DNA of 64,000 nt from Paracoccus tibetensis (lineage in GTDB: Bacteria > Pseudomonadota > Alphaproteobacteria > Rhodobacterales > Rhodobacteraceae), in the NCBI RefSeq assembly GCF_900102505.1, contig NZ_FMVT01000008.1:69952-133951 (forward strand), read 5' to 3'. The position numbers were made by a program, and so were the translations under genes. Below are positions 33,901 to 43,128 of the stretch, one piece after another (the first letter of the stretch is position 1; each line of letters starts with the position of its first letter). The notes under the pieces are model-generated. The model ran no database searches. It saw only the letters and a list, made by a program, of their open reading frames with translations, and was not told the DNA's origin.

Positions 33901-33901
33901 A

Positions 33902-34618
33902 TCAGGCGAGGGCGGCCAGCGCCGCCCTGAGGTCAATCGCGCCGTCATAGAGGGCGCGGCCCGAGATGGCGCCGGCGATGACCTGCGTGGCGGCCAGCGC
34001 CTTCAGGTCTTCGAGCGAGGAGACGCCGCCCGAAGCGATGACGGGGATGGCGACGGCGCGGGCGAGCGCCTCGGTCGCGGCGATGTTCGGGCCCTGCATG
34101 GCGCCGTCGCGGTCGATGTCGGTGTAGATGAGGGCGGCGACGCCGGCATCTTCGAACTGGCGGGCGAGGTCGGTGGCCATGACCTCGGTCTCTGTGGCCC
34201 AGCCCCGGGTCGCGACGCGGCCGGCGCGGGCGTCAATGCCGACGGCGATCTTGCCGGGAAAGGCGCGCGCGGCCTCAAGGACGAGTTCCGGGTCCTCGAC
34301 CGCGATGGTGCCGAGGATCACGCGGGCGAGGCCCTTCCCGAGCCAGGTCTCGATCGTCTTCATGTCGCGGATGCCGCCGCCGAGCTGGGCGGGGATGTCG
34401 GTGGCGGCAAGGATCGCCTCGACCGCGTCGGCATTGACCGGGTGGCCGGCGAAGGCGCCGTTGAGATCGACGAGGTGCAGCCATTTCGCGCCGGCATCCT
34501 GGAAGGCGCGGGCCTGCGCGGCCGGGTCGCTGCCGAAGACGGTCGCGGCCTCCATGTCGCCGCGCAGCAGCCGCACGCATTGGCCGTCCTTGAGGTCGAT
34601 GGCGGGGTAGAGGATCAT
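33902..34618 (-). CDS. hisA: ProFAR isomerase
   Basis: 238 residues, TIM barrel isomerase of histidine synthesis. [20 protein letters not shown] with catalytic Asp, [39 protein letters not shown], and the second Asp in [18 protein letters not shown] 34618 is preferred over an upstream in-frame start at 34657, since it begins the conserved strand and follows GGGAG. Confidence 0.96.
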   Translation of the reverse strand: MILYPAIDLKDGQCVRLLRGDMEAATVFGSDPAAQARAFQDAGAKWLHLVDLNGAFAGHPVNADAVEAILAATDIPAQLGGGIRDMKTIETWLGKGLARVILGTIAVEDPELVLEAARAFPGKIAVGIDARAGRVATRGWATETEVMATDLARQFEDAGVAALIYTDIDRDGAMQGPNIAATEALARAVAIPVIASGGVSSLEDLKALAATQVIAGAISGRALYDGAIDLRAALAALA

Positions 34619-34754
34619 GGCGCGGCTCCCATCGTGACGTTGCGCCTCCTTTGGCACGGGCGGGCCGGGTGCGGCAAGGGCCGGACCTCACGTCACGCTT
34701 GCCAGGCGCGCGGCCGGGGCGCCAATCTTCCTCATCCTGAGGAGGAGGAAGTTC

Positions 34755-35138
34755 ATGAAACGTTTCATTCTGGCGGCCGGCTTCGCGCTTGTTGCGGGGG
34801 CGGCGGCGGCCGACCCAATCGAGGGCGTCTGGCAGACCCAGCCCGACGAGGGCAGCTTCGCCCATGTCACCATCGCGCCCTGCGGCGGCGCCTTCTGCGG
34901 CACGATCACGCGGACCTTCAAGGACCGGGCCGAGTACCAGTCGCCCAATCTCGCCCGGCAGATCGTGATCGACATGGCGCCGCAGGGCGGCGGGGCCTAT
35001 TCCGGCCGCGTCTGGCGCCCCGCGAACGACCGGGTCTATGCCGGCAAGGCCAGCGTCCAGGGCGGGCAGATGAGCCTGTCGGGCTGCGTCGCCGGCGGGC
35101 TCATCTGCAAGAGCCAGACCTGGGTGAAGGTCCAGTAG
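34755..35138 (+). CDS. DUF2147 secreted protein
   Basis: 127 residues with a signal peptide (MKRFILAAGFALVAGAAAAD). The DUF2147 pattern is clear: IEGVWQTQPDEGSFAHVTIA, CGGAFCGTITRTF, then WRPANDRVYAGKASVQGGQM and LSGCVAGGLICKSQTWVKV. Lipocalin-like beta barrels are predicted for this family; ligand unknown. Very strong GAGGAGGAGG before ATG 34755. Divergent from hisA. Confidence 0.88.
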   Translation: MKRFILAAGFALVAGAAAADPIEGVWQTQPDEGSFAHVTIAPCGGAFCGTITRTFKDRAEYQSPNLARQIVIDMAPQGGGAYSGRVWRPANDRVYAGKASVQGGQMSLSGCVAGGLICKSQTWVKVQ

Positions 35139-35168
35139 CGCGCGGCCACGTCCAGCGGCGGGGCGGTC

Positions 35169-35837
35169 TCAGCCCGTGCGCGCCCCCCGCATGTTGTTCA
35201 TGTGGACGTCGATCGCCTCTTCCACGTCGTCATACCAGGTCAGCTTGCCGTTCTCGAGCACCGCGCCGCAGCTGCAGATGCGGCGCAGCAGCGTCATCGA
35301 GTGGCTGACCACGACCGCGCCCGAACGCGAGAGCCGCTCGTCGAAGACCCGGTTCGACTTGGCCTTGAATGAGGCATCCCCGACCGCCGAGACCTCGTCT
35401 ACAAGATAGGTGTCGAAGGGCACCGCCATCGAGACGCCGAAGGCGAGGCGCGAGCGCATGCCCGAGGAATAGGTCCGAAGCGGCAGGTAGAAATGCTCGC
35501 CCAGCTCGGCGAAGTGCTTGACGAAGGTGATCATCTCGTCCGTGTCGATGCCGTAGACGCGGGCGACGAAGCGGCAGTTCTGCTCGCCCGTCAGCTCGTT
35601 GTTGAAGCTGCCCTTGAAGCCCACCGGCCAGCTGATCGTGCCGGTCGAGAGGATCCGGCCCGAGGTCGGCAGCATCGCGCCCGAGATCATCTTCAGAAGC
35701 GAGGACTTGCCCGCGCCGTTGCGCCCCAGCAGCGCCACCGAGGTGCCGGAGGGGAACGTCATGGTGATGTTGTCCGCCACGATCTTGTGGCGGCCGCTGA
35801 GGCTGAAGGTTTTGCAGAGGTTCTCGAGCCGGATCAT
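35169..35837 (-). CDS. kpsT: Capsule polysaccharide export ATP-binding protein (KpsT/CtrD type)
   Basis: 222 residues, ABC ATPase. Walker A LLGRNGAGKSSLLKMISG, GFKGSFNNELTGEQNCRFVA (form typical of the polysaccharide-export subclass), signature YSSGMRSRLAFGVSMA, Walker B TYLVDEVSAVGD, H-loop VVVSHSM. It powers export of group 2-type capsule through KpsM. ATGA overlap with kpsE upstream; kpsM is divergent beyond kpsE. Confidence 0.92.
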   Translation of the reverse strand: MIRLENLCKTFSLSGRHKIVADNITMTFPSGTSVALLGRNGAGKSSLLKMISGAMLPTSGRILSTGTISWPVGFKGSFNNELTGEQNCRFVARVYGIDTDEMITFVKHFAELGEHFYLPLRTYSSGMRSRLAFGVSMAVPFDTYLVDEVSAVGDASFKAKSNRVFDERLSRSGAVVVSHSMTLLRRICSCGAVLENGKLTWYDDVEEAIDVHMNNMRGARTG

Positions 35838-37177
35838 CGCCGATCGCGCAGGCTGTAGAAGATCATCGTGCCGATCAGCCAGATGGCCAGCATGAAGCCG
35901 AAGATCATCAGCAGCAGCGTGCCGCGGACCGGGAACTCGGCGTCCTGCGCCAGGGTCGGACGGATATAGGGCGCGATGTAGCGCGACTTGCGCATCGCCT
36001 CGGCGCGCGCGGCCTCGTAGCCGGCCAGCGCGGCGGTGTAGCTGCGCTCGGCGAACTCGCGGTCGACGGCCAGCACCTCGAACTGGCCCACGACATCCGA
36101 GAGCGCAAGCTCGCTGTCGGAGGTGAAGTTGCGCCGCTCGGCCTCCATCTGTTCGCGGATGACCTGGATCCTCAGCTCGGTCTGGGAGATCCGGGGGTCG
36201 GTGGGCTGGGCATTGGCGCGCAGGAGGCCGAGCGAGACGAGCTGCTCGGCCAGCTGCGACTGGAGGGAGGAGACGACGCCCTGCTGGACCTGCACGTCGG
36301 CCACGGGATCGACCAGCTGGTGCCGGTTGCGGAACTCGGCCATCTGCTGGCGCGCCTCGGTCAGGCGGTCCTGCGCGCGCTGAAGCTCCTCACGCGCATA
36401 GCGCAGCGTGTCCTCGCGGGCGACGTCGTTCAGCTCGTTGATCAGGATGCCGCTCTCGTCCAGGATCGCGCGGGCGATGTCCTGCGCGTCCACCGGGTCG
36501 AAGGCCAGAACGCGTAGGTCGATCATGCCCGTGTCGTACTGGATCGTGACCTTACGGTCCCATTCCGCGGCAAGGTCCTCGAGCGCGGCGCCGCCGCGGA
36601 AGCGGAAGACGGGATCGTTCGGCGCCTTCGACCAGATCTCGCGCAGGTCGAGCCGGGCGTTCACGCGCTCGACGAGGTCGCGGCTGTGGATGAACTTGTA
36701 GAGGATGTCGGTGTCGGTCGTGGTGTTGCCCGCCGCGCCGACCAGCGAGCCGAGCCCGCCCATCAGCTCGGAGGCGCCGGGCGCGGATTCGCTGCGGACC
36801 GAGAAGCCGACGAACGAAGCGTATTGATCCGCCGCACGGTTGTAGAGATACCAGCCGCTCGCGATGACCGGAGCCACCACCAGCAGCAGGAAGCTGAGGA
36901 TCAGCCCGTAATGGCGCCGCTTCATTCGCGCCCGTGCCGCCACCGGACGGACCGGGCCGTGACTCAGCTCCTCCTCGGTCGGTTGCTTCTTCCGCGGCTT
37001 GGCCGACTTCGCCTCGGTCTTCTCGGCAGGCGCAGAGACGGGTGCAGCGGCCGGCGCAGAAACGGGTGCCTCCGGCTTCAGGCCGACGGTCTCGGACGCC
37101 TCGGACACCGGCATCGGCTTCAGATCGTCGGCGGTCAGAAGCGCCGCAGGAGTGGGTTTGCCGATAGGGGCCGACAT
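35834..37177 (-). CDS. kpsE: Capsule export inner-membrane/periplasmic adaptor (KpsE/CtrB type)
   Basis: 447 residues. Residues 1-85 are a cytoplasmic Ala/Pro/Lys-rich extension, then a membrane helix (LILSFLLLVVAPVIASGWYL), a periplasmic domain with coiled coil (TLRYAREELQRAQDRLTEAR and following), and a C-terminal helix (LLLMIFGFMLAIWLIGTMIF). The two-helix PCP-like layout with FSVRSESAP and DPVDAQDIARAIL is the KpsE/CtrB form. No good ribosome-binding site precedes ATG 37177. No outer-membrane KpsD/Wza or polysaccharide synthesis gene is in the window. Confidence 0.88.
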   Translation of the reverse strand: MSAPIGKPTPAALLTADDLKPMPVSEASETVGLKPEAPVSAPAAAPVSAPAEKTEAKSAKPRKKQPTEEELSHGPVRPVAARARMKRRHYGLILSFLLLVVAPVIASGWYLYNRAADQYASFVGFSVRSESAPGASELMGGLGSLVGAAGNTTTDTDILYKFIHSRDLVERVNARLDLREIWSKAPNDPVFRFRGGAALEDLAAEWDRKVTIQYDTGMIDLRVLAFDPVDAQDIARAILDESGILINELNDVAREDTLRYAREELQRAQDRLTEARQQMAEFRNRHQLVDPVADVQVQQGVVSSLQSQLAEQLVSLGLLRANAQPTDPRISQTELRIQVIREQMEAERRNFTSDSELALSDVVGQFEVLAVDREFAERSYTAALAGYEAARAEAMRKSRYIAPYIRPTLAQDAEFPVRGTLLLMIFGFMLAIWLIGTMIFYSLRDRR

Positions 37178-37294
37178 GTGCGGGTACCGCGTGACTTGTT
37201 GATCTCTCGAAAGCCGTCATACATAAGCCGCATCAACAGTTCCAGCGCTGATGGCCGTGCCCCCCGGCCCGGCCGAAGAGCGAAGGTTCAGGCC

Positions 37295-38185
37295 ATGACC
37301 GTCATCTCGACCCGCAGCAGCCAAGTCCCGGATGCCGGGAGCGAGGCGATGCCGCCGCTGCCGCAGCGCCGGGCCGGCAGCGAGGCTGCCTCGGGCGAGT
37401 TGCGCGAGGTCCGCCAGCACCGCAGGTGGTCGACCCTCAGAACGATCGGCGCGCTGGTGCTGCGCGAGGTCTCGACCAGCCATGGCAAGTCGGCGGGCGG
37501 CTACATGTGGTCGATCGCCGAGCCGGTCGGAGGGATCATCCTCCTGACGCTGATCTTCTCGGTCGGCTTCCGGACCCCGCCGCTCGGCACGAACTTCGCG
37601 ATCTTCTACGCGACCGGTGTCATTCCCTTCATGGGCTATTTGGAACTGTCGAACAAGGTCGCCGGCTCGATCCGCTACTCGCAGGCGCTGCTGGGCTACC
37701 CGGCGGTGACCTTCATGGACGCGCTCATCGCGCGCATCCTCTTCAACGCGGCGACGCATATGCTGGTGGCGGCGCTGATCTTCGCCTTCATCGTGACCTT
37801 CATGGACACGCGCACCCATCCCGAGGTTTTCGGGATCGCCCTGGCCATGGCGATGATGATCCTTGTCGCGACGGGGGTCGGGACGATGAACTGCTTCCTC
37901 TTCTCGGCCTTCCCTTGGTGGCAGTCGGTCTGGAGCATCCTGATGCGGCCGCTGTTCCTCGTGTCCTGCATCTTCTTCATCTTCGACAACGTGCCGCTGC
38001 CCTATCGCGACTGGCTGTGGTGGAATCCGCTCGTCCATGTCGTCGGGCAGATGCGGTCGTCCTTCTATCCCAGCTACCGCGCCGACTATGTCAGCCATGT
38101 CTATGTCTTCGGGCTGAGCCTGGCGCTGATCACCCTGGGCCTTGCCCTGCTGATCCGCTACCACCGCGACCTTCAGAACAGCTAG
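37295..38185 (+). CDS. kpsM: Capsule polysaccharide export permease (KpsM/CtrC type)
   Basis: 296 residues, ABC-2 permease with about six helices after a 50-residue hydrophilic N-terminus. LREVSTSHGKSAGGYMWSIA, EPVGGIILLTLIFSVGF, FYATGVIPFMGYLELSNKVA and VTFMDALIARILFNAATHML are typical; the end has WWNPLVHVVGQMRSSFYPSY. Divergent from kpsE-kpsT across 117 bases, an unusual split for genes usually in one operon. Its last four bases overlap the convergent choV. Confidence 0.9.
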   Translation: MTVISTRSSQVPDAGSEAMPPLPQRRAGSEAASGELREVRQHRRWSTLRTIGALVLREVSTSHGKSAGGYMWSIAEPVGGIILLTLIFSVGFRTPPLGTNFAIFYATGVIPFMGYLELSNKVAGSIRYSQALLGYPAVTFMDALIARILFNAATHMLVAALIFAFIVTFMDTRTHPEVFGIALAMAMMILVATGVGTMNCFLFSAFPWWQSVWSILMRPLFLVSCIFFIFDNVPLPYRDWLWWNPLVHVVGQMRSSFYPSYRADYVSHVYVFGLSLALITLGLALLIRYHRDLQNS

Positions 38186-39201
38186 CGCGCCAGCCGCGCC
38201 AACACGGCGCTGCGGGTGACGCGGCCCCCGCCCTCCACCGGCAGGGCGTCCAGCTGGGACAGGCGCTCCATCACCTCGCGCACGGGCAGATCGCGCGGCA
38301 GGGGCGGTCCCTCGGCCTCGCCCGGCTCGGCCACGTCGGCGGCCGTCAGCACGCCAAGCGGGTTCATGTGGGCGACGAAGTCGGCGACATAGGCGTTCGC
38401 GGGCCGGGCGATGATCTCGCGCGCGGTGCCGATCTGGACGATGCGCCCGCCCTCCATCAGCGCGATGCGGTTGCCCAGCTTGAACGCCTCGTCAAGGTCA
38501 TGGCTGACGAAGATGATCGTGCGGCGCGTCTTGGCCTGCAGCTCGAGCAGCTCGTCCTGAAGCCGGGCGCGGATCAGCGGGTCGAGCGCGCTGAACGGCT
38601 CGTCCATCAGCAGGATCGGCGCCTCGGTCGCGAAGGCGCGGGCAAGGCCGACGCGCTGCTGCATGCCGCCCGACAGCTCGCCCACCTTCCGGTCGGCCCA
38701 TTCGTCAAGCCCGACGGTCGCAAGATGCTGGTCCACCCGGCGCCGCCGCTCGGCCGCCGAAAGGCCCGCCAGCTCCAGCCCGAGGCCGACATTCTCGCGC
38801 ACGCTGCGCCACGGCAGCAGGCCGAACTGCTGGAAGACCATCGCGACGGTCTTCAGCCGGATCTCGCGCAGCGCCCGGCCGCGCGCGCCGGTGACGCTGA
38901 TCATCCGCTCGCCCTGGCGCACGCGCACCTCGCCCCGGCAGACCAGGTTCAGCGCGTTCACCGCCCGCAGAAGCGTGGACTTCCCCGAGCCCGAGAGGCC
39001 CATCAGCACGAGGATCTCGCCCTCGGCGACGCTGAGCGCGCAATCATGCACGCCCAGCACCTGCCCGGTCTCGGACTTGATCGGGCCGCGCTCCAGCCCC
39101 TCGTCCATCAGCGGCAGGGCGCGTTCGGGATGGTCGCCGAAGACGATGCAGACCTGGTCGAACTCGACGGCGGCCCGGTCTTGGGGCGAAGCGGCGGTCA
39201 T
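38182..39201 (-). CDS. choV: Choline ABC transporter ATP-binding protein
   Basis: 339 residues. Walker A LMGLSGSGKSTLLRAVNALN, Q-loop MVFQQFGLLPWRSVRENVGL, signature ELSGGMQQRVGLARA, Walker B ILLMDEPFSALDPLIR, H-loop IFVSHDLDEAFKLG. The long insert before the Walker A (ERGPIKSETGQVLGVHDCAL) and a C-terminal extension of about 80 residues fit ChoV/ProV-like subunits. ATG overlaps the choW stop by four bases. Choline specificity is inferred from the adjacent betIBA genes. Confidence 0.92.
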   Translation of the reverse strand: MTAASPQDRAAVEFDQVCIVFGDHPERALPLMDEGLERGPIKSETGQVLGVHDCALSVAEGEILVLMGLSGSGKSTLLRAVNALNLVCRGEVRVRQGERMISVTGARGRALREIRLKTVAMVFQQFGLLPWRSVRENVGLGLELAGLSAAERRRRVDQHLATVGLDEWADRKVGELSGGMQQRVGLARAFATEAPILLMDEPFSALDPLIRARLQDELLELQAKTRRTIIFVSHDLDEAFKLGNRIALMEGGRIVQIGTAREIIARPANAYVADFVAHMNPLGVLTAADVAEPGEAEGPPLPRDLPVREVMERLSQLDALPVEGGGRVTRSAVLARLAR

Positions 39202-40046
39202 TTGCGGCCCTCCATGCGCAGCATCCGGTCCAGAAGGATGGCGACGACGACGATGACGAAGCCCGATTCGAAGCCGAGCGAGGTGTTCACGCTGTTCAGC
39301 GCCCGCACCACCGGCACGCCAAGGCCCGAGGCGCCGACCAGCGCGGCGATCACGACCATCGACAGCGACAGCATGATCGTCTGGTTGAGGCCCGCCATGA
39401 TCTGGGGCAGGGCGCTCGGCAGCTCGACCTTCCACAGAAGCTGGCGCGGGGTGGCGCCGAAGGCCGTCGCGGCCTCGACCAGCGCCGGCGGGGTCGAGGC
39501 AATCCCCAGCTGCGTCAGCCGGATCGGGGCGGGCAGCACGAAGATCACCGTCGCCAGAAGCCCCGGCACCATGCCGATGCCGAAGAAGACGATGGCCGGG
39601 ATCAGGTAGACGAAGGTCGGCAGGGTCTGCATGAGGTCGAGGACCGGACGCATCCAGGCGTAGAGGCGCGGCCGGTGCGCCGCCGCGATGCCGATGGGCA
39701 CGCCGATCGCCATGCAGACGATGCAGGCCGCCAGCACCAGCGTCAGCGATTGCAGCATCTCGGTCCAGTAGCCCTGGTTCAGGATGAACAGAAGACCGGC
39801 CGCGACCAGAAGGCAGGTCGTCAGCCTGCGCTGCAGCGCGTAGGTCAGGGCCACGGCCAGCAGGATGAAAACCAGCGGGTGCGGCGCCTGCAGCGCCCCG
39901 AGAATGCCCCCGATGAGCCAGTTCATCGCGGTCGAGATCGCGTCGAAGGCCCCCGCCGCATTGGCGTTCAGCCAGTCGAAGACCGTCTTCGCGGTGCGTC
40001 CGACCGGGATCTTGTTGTCGGTGATCCAGCTCGTCAGGCTTTCCAT
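39198..40046 (-). CDS. choW: Choline ABC transporter permease
   Basis: 282 residues with about six helices. GRTAKTVFDWLNANAAGAFD in the N-terminus, AIGVPIGIAAAHRPRLYAWM, RPVLDLMQTLPTFVYLIPAI and the EAA-type loop LVEAATAFGATPRQLLWKVE are the ProW/ChoW pattern. Thirty-one bases separate it from choX upstream. Confidence 0.92.
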   Translation of the reverse strand: MESLTSWITDNKIPVGRTAKTVFDWLNANAAGAFDAISTAMNWLIGGILGALQAPHPLVFILLAVALTYALQRRLTTCLLVAAGLLFILNQGYWTEMLQSLTLVLAACIVCMAIGVPIGIAAAHRPRLYAWMRPVLDLMQTLPTFVYLIPAIVFFGIGMVPGLLATVIFVLPAPIRLTQLGIASTPPALVEAATAFGATPRQLLWKVELPSALPQIMAGLNQTIMLSLSMVVIAALVGASGLGVPVVRALNSVNTSLGFESGFVIVVVAILLDRMLRMEGRK

Positions 40047-40077
40047 GCGCGTGTCCCTGTCCCTGTTCGCCCGCGGA

Positions 40078-41016
40078 TCAGCTGGTCAGCGACTCGCGCA
40101 GCGCGGTTTCCGCGTCATTGCCATCAACCGTCGTCACGCCCTCGAGCCAGGGCATCGCCGCCTCGGGATTGGCCGACAGCCAGGCCCGCGCCGCCGCCAT
40201 CGGATCCTGCCCGTCATTGAGGATCATGCCCATGACCTCGTTCTCCATCGGCAGCGTGAATTCGAGGTTCTGCAGGAACTGCCCGGCATTCGGGCAATCG
40301 TCGACGAAGCCGGCGCGGGTGTTGGTGCGGACTTCGGCGCCGCCAAGGTCGGGGCCGAAGATCTCGTCGCCGCCCTCGAGATAGGTCATCTCGATCTCGG
40401 CGTTCATCGGATGCGGCTCCCAGCCCAAAAAGACGATGGGGCGGCCCGAATTGCTCAGGCGCGTGGCCTGGGCCAGCATGCCCTGCTCGCTCGATTCGAC
40501 GATTTCGAAGGTGCCGAGGCCGAACTGGTCCATCGCCACCATCTCGAGCAGCAGGCGGTTGCCGTCATTGCCCGGCTCGATGCCGTAGATCCGGCCTTCC
40601 AACGCGTCCTTGTGCTGCGCGATCGAGGCGAAGTCGGTGATGCCCAGCTCGGCGCCGGCCCGGTTCGTCGCCAGCGTGTATTTCGCGCCGGTCAGGTTGG
40701 TGCGCACCGTGTCCACCGTGCCCGCGTCGCGATAGGGGGCGATGTCGGCCTCCATCGTCGGCATCCAGTTGCCGAGGAAGATGTCCACGTCATCCGTCGA
40801 CAGCGCCGTGTAGGTGACCGGCACCGACAGGATGCGCGTCTCGGTCTCGTAGCCAAGCGCCTGAAGCACGGTCGTCGCAAGGGCGGTCGTCGCGGTGATG
40901 TCCGACCAGCCCACGTCCGAGAAGACAAGGCTGCGGCAGTGATCGCCTTCCTGGGCAAGGGCGGGCTGGGTGGCGGCCAGGCCGAGGGCCAGGGCGGAGG
41001 CGATGCGGATCGTCAT
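40078..41016 (-). CDS. choX: Choline-binding periplasmic protein
   Basis: 312 residues with a signal peptide (MTIRIASALALGLAATQPAL ending AQEG). CRSLVFSDVGWSDITATTAL is the ChoX start; IFLGNWMPTMEADIAPYRDA and GIEPGNDGNRLLLEMVAMDQ supply aromatic and Asp/Asn residues that line the choline site in the family. PIVFLGWEPHPMNAEIEMTY completes the match. ATG 41016 has GGAGA about ten bases upstream. Divergent from betI with the likely BetI operator between. Confidence 0.93.
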   Translation of the reverse strand: MTIRIASALALGLAATQPALAQEGDHCRSLVFSDVGWSDITATTALATTVLQALGYETETRILSVPVTYTALSTDDVDIFLGNWMPTMEADIAPYRDAGTVDTVRTNLTGAKYTLATNRAGAELGITDFASIAQHKDALEGRIYGIEPGNDGNRLLLEMVAMDQFGLGTFEIVESSEQGMLAQATRLSNSGRPIVFLGWEPHPMNAEIEMTYLEGGDEIFGPDLGGAEVRTNTRAGFVDDCPNAGQFLQNLEFTLPMENEVMGMILNDGQDPMAAARAWLSANPEAAMPWLEGVTTVDGNDAETALRESLTS

Positions 41017-41036
41017 CAGTTCAGGTCTCCCGGTTC

Positions 41037-41052
41037 TTGATTGGTCAGTCAA
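41037..41052. promoter_or_regulatory. Candidate BetI operator
   Basis: TTGATTGGTCAGTCAA is an imperfect dyad (TTGA...TCAA outer arms) in the choX-betI gap, close to the TTGATTGATCAATCAA-like sites reported for BetI. It is 20 bases before choX and 67 before betI, so one dimer could control both directions. Repression relieved by choline is family knowledge. Confidence 0.6.
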
Positions 41053-41119
41053 TTAAGTCTACATGGAAGCCACAACGCAACCACTTTTCTGGGCAACCAG
41101 CTTTCTCGACGGGATGCAG

Positions 41120-41686
41120 ATGCCGAAGCTTGGCGCGAAGCCTATCCGAAAAGCGGCGCTGATCAACGCGGCGATCCTCGAGGTGGGCCGGGCGGGTTCG
41201 CTGGACGTGACCGTGGCGCAGATCGCCCGCCGGGCCGGGATGTCGCCCGCGCTCGCGCATCACTATTTCGGCTCGAAGGAGCAGATCTTCCTGGCCGCGA
41301 TGGCCTATATCCTGCGCGTCTACGGCCAGACCGTGGCGCAGGGGCTGCCGGGGCAGGGGCCGCGCGGGCGCCTGGACGCGATCATCGCCGCCAGCTTCGC
41401 CCCGATCAACTTCCAGCGCGAGACGGTCAGCGCCTGGCTGAACTTCTACGCCTTGGCGCTGACCAGCCCGCAGGCCGCACGGCTGCTGCGCGTCTACCAC
41501 CTGCGCCTGCGCTCGAACCTCGTGGTGGCGCTGCGGGGGCTGGTGCCCGACCCGCTGCAGGTGGCCGGCACGCTCGGCGCGCTGATCGACGGCGTCTATC
41601 TGCGGGCGGTGCTGACGCCCGGTCCCATCGACGCATCCGCCGCGCTGCGGGTGGTCCAGACCTATCTTGACGAGGCCCTGACATGA
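41120..41686 (+). CDS. betI: Choline-responsive TetR-type repressor BetI
   Basis: 188 residues. [20 protein letters not shown] is the BetI N-terminus, so ATG 41120 is chosen over the in-frame ATGs at 41063 and 41114. [23 protein letters not shown], then [12 protein letters not shown]-terminal ligand domain contains FNFYALAL-like [20 protein letters not shown]. It represses bet genes in the absence of choline. ATGA overlap with betB. Confidence 0.92.
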   Translation: MPKLGAKPIRKAALINAAILEVGRAGSLDVTVAQIARRAGMSPALAHHYFGSKEQIFLAAMAYILRVYGQTVAQGLPGQGPRGRLDAIIAASFAPINFQRETVSAWLNFYALALTSPQAARLLRVYHLRLRSNLVVALRGLVPDPLQVAGTLGALIDGVYLRAVLTPGPIDASAALRVVQTYLDEALT

Positions 41687-43128
41687 CGATCTCCGCCCAG
41701 CCCGCCGCCAGCCTGTTCATCGACGGCCGCCCGGTCGAAGGTCAAGGCGCCGCGCTGCCCGTGCGCTACCCCTTCACCGGCGAAGTCATCGCGACGCTGC
41801 ACGAGGCCAGCACCGGGCAGGTGGCCGACGCCTGCCGCGCCGCCAAGGCCGCGCAGCCGGCCTGGGCCGCGCTGTCTCCCGCCGAGCGCGGCCGCGTCCT
41901 GTCGCGCGCCGCCCGAATCATCGAGGCGCGCGCCGAGGAGCTGGCGCGGCTGGAGACGCTCGACACCGGCAAGCCCATCCAGGAGACGCTGGTAGCCGAC
42001 TGGCCCTCGGGCGCGGCGGCGCTGGACTTCTTCGCGGGGCTGGCGCCGACCGTCACCGGGCAGATGATCCCGCTCGGGCAGGACTGGGCATATACCCGGC
42101 GCGAGCCGCTCGGCGTCTGCGCGGGCATCGGGGCGTGGAACTATCCCAGCCAGATCGCCTGCTGGAAGGCCGCCCCCGCGCTGGTCATGGGCAACACGAT
42201 GGTCTTCAAGCCCTCCGAGGAAACCCCGCTCGGCGCGTTGAAACTGGCCGAGATCTTCATCGAGGCCGGGATGCCGCCGGGCGTCTTCAACGTGGTGCAG
42301 GGGCGCGGCGAGGTCGGCGCGGCGCTGGTGACCTATCCGAACGTCGCCAAGGTCTCGCTGACCGGCTCGGTGCCGACGGGACGGCGCGTCTATGCCGCCG
42401 CCGCCGAGGGGATGCGCCATGTCACGATGGAGCTGGGCGGCAAGTCGCCGCTGATCGTCTTTGAGGATGCCGATCTGGATCAGGCGGTTAGCGCGGCTAT
42501 CCTCGCCAATTTCTACAGCTCTGGGCAGATCTGCTCGAACGGCACGCGGGTCTTCCTGCACGAGGACATCAAGGAGGAGTTCCTCTCGCGCCTCGCGTCG
42601 CGGGTGAAGGCCGTGCGCATGGGCGACCCGCTCGACCCCACGACGAACCACGGGCCCATCATCACGCCCGCGCAGGCCGGCAAGATCCGCGACGCCATCG
42701 CGGCGGGCCTTGCGGCGGGGGCGCGGCTCGTCTGCGGCGGGCCCGGCGAGGGGGCGTTCATCCCGCCCACGGTGCTGGCCGATGCCAGCGACGACATGAG
42801 CATCGCCACCGACGAGATCTTCGGCCCGGTGATGACGGCGCTGAGTTTCGCGGACGAGGACGAGGTCATCGCCCGCGCGAACGCGACCCCCTTCGGCCTT
42901 GCTGCGGGGGTCTTCACCAGCGACCTGACGCGCGCGCATCGCGTGATCGCGCGGCTCGAGGCCGGCACCTGCTGGATCAACGCCTACAACCTCACCCCGG
43001 TCGAGATGCCCTTCGGGGGCGTGAAGATGTCGGGCCTCGGGCGCGAGAACTCGGCCGCCGCCATCGAGCATTATTCGCAGTTGAAATCTGTCTATGTCGG
43101 AATGGGAGGCGTCGATGCGCCCTATTGA
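41683..43128 (+). CDS. betB: Betaine aldehyde dehydrogenase
   Basis: 481 residues. NAD(P)-dependent oxidation of betaine aldehyde to glycine betaine. [38 protein letters not shown], the catalytic Glu in [17 protein letters not shown] and catalytic Cys in [15 protein letters not shown] are present, with [20 protein letters not shown] near the end. Second gene of betI-betB-betA. Confidence 0.95.
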   Translation: MTISAQPAASLFIDGRPVEGQGAALPVRYPFTGEVIATLHEASTGQVADACRAAKAAQPAWAALSPAERGRVLSRAARIIEARAEELARLETLDTGKPIQETLVADWPSGAAALDFFAGLAPTVTGQMIPLGQDWAYTRREPLGVCAGIGAWNYPSQIACWKAAPALVMGNTMVFKPSEETPLGALKLAEIFIEAGMPPGVFNVVQGRGEVGAALVTYPNVAKVSLTGSVPTGRRVYAAAAEGMRHVTMELGGKSPLIVFEDADLDQAVSAAILANFYSSGQICSNGTRVFLHEDIKEEFLSRLASRVKAVRMGDPLDPTTNHGPIITPAQAGKIRDAIAAGLAAGARLVCGGPGEGAFIPPTVLADASDDMSIATDEIFGPVMTALSFADEDEVIARANATPFGLAAGVFTSDLTRAHRVIARLEAGTCWINAYNLTPVEMPFGGVKMSGLGRENSAAAIEHYSQLKSVYVGMGGVDAPY

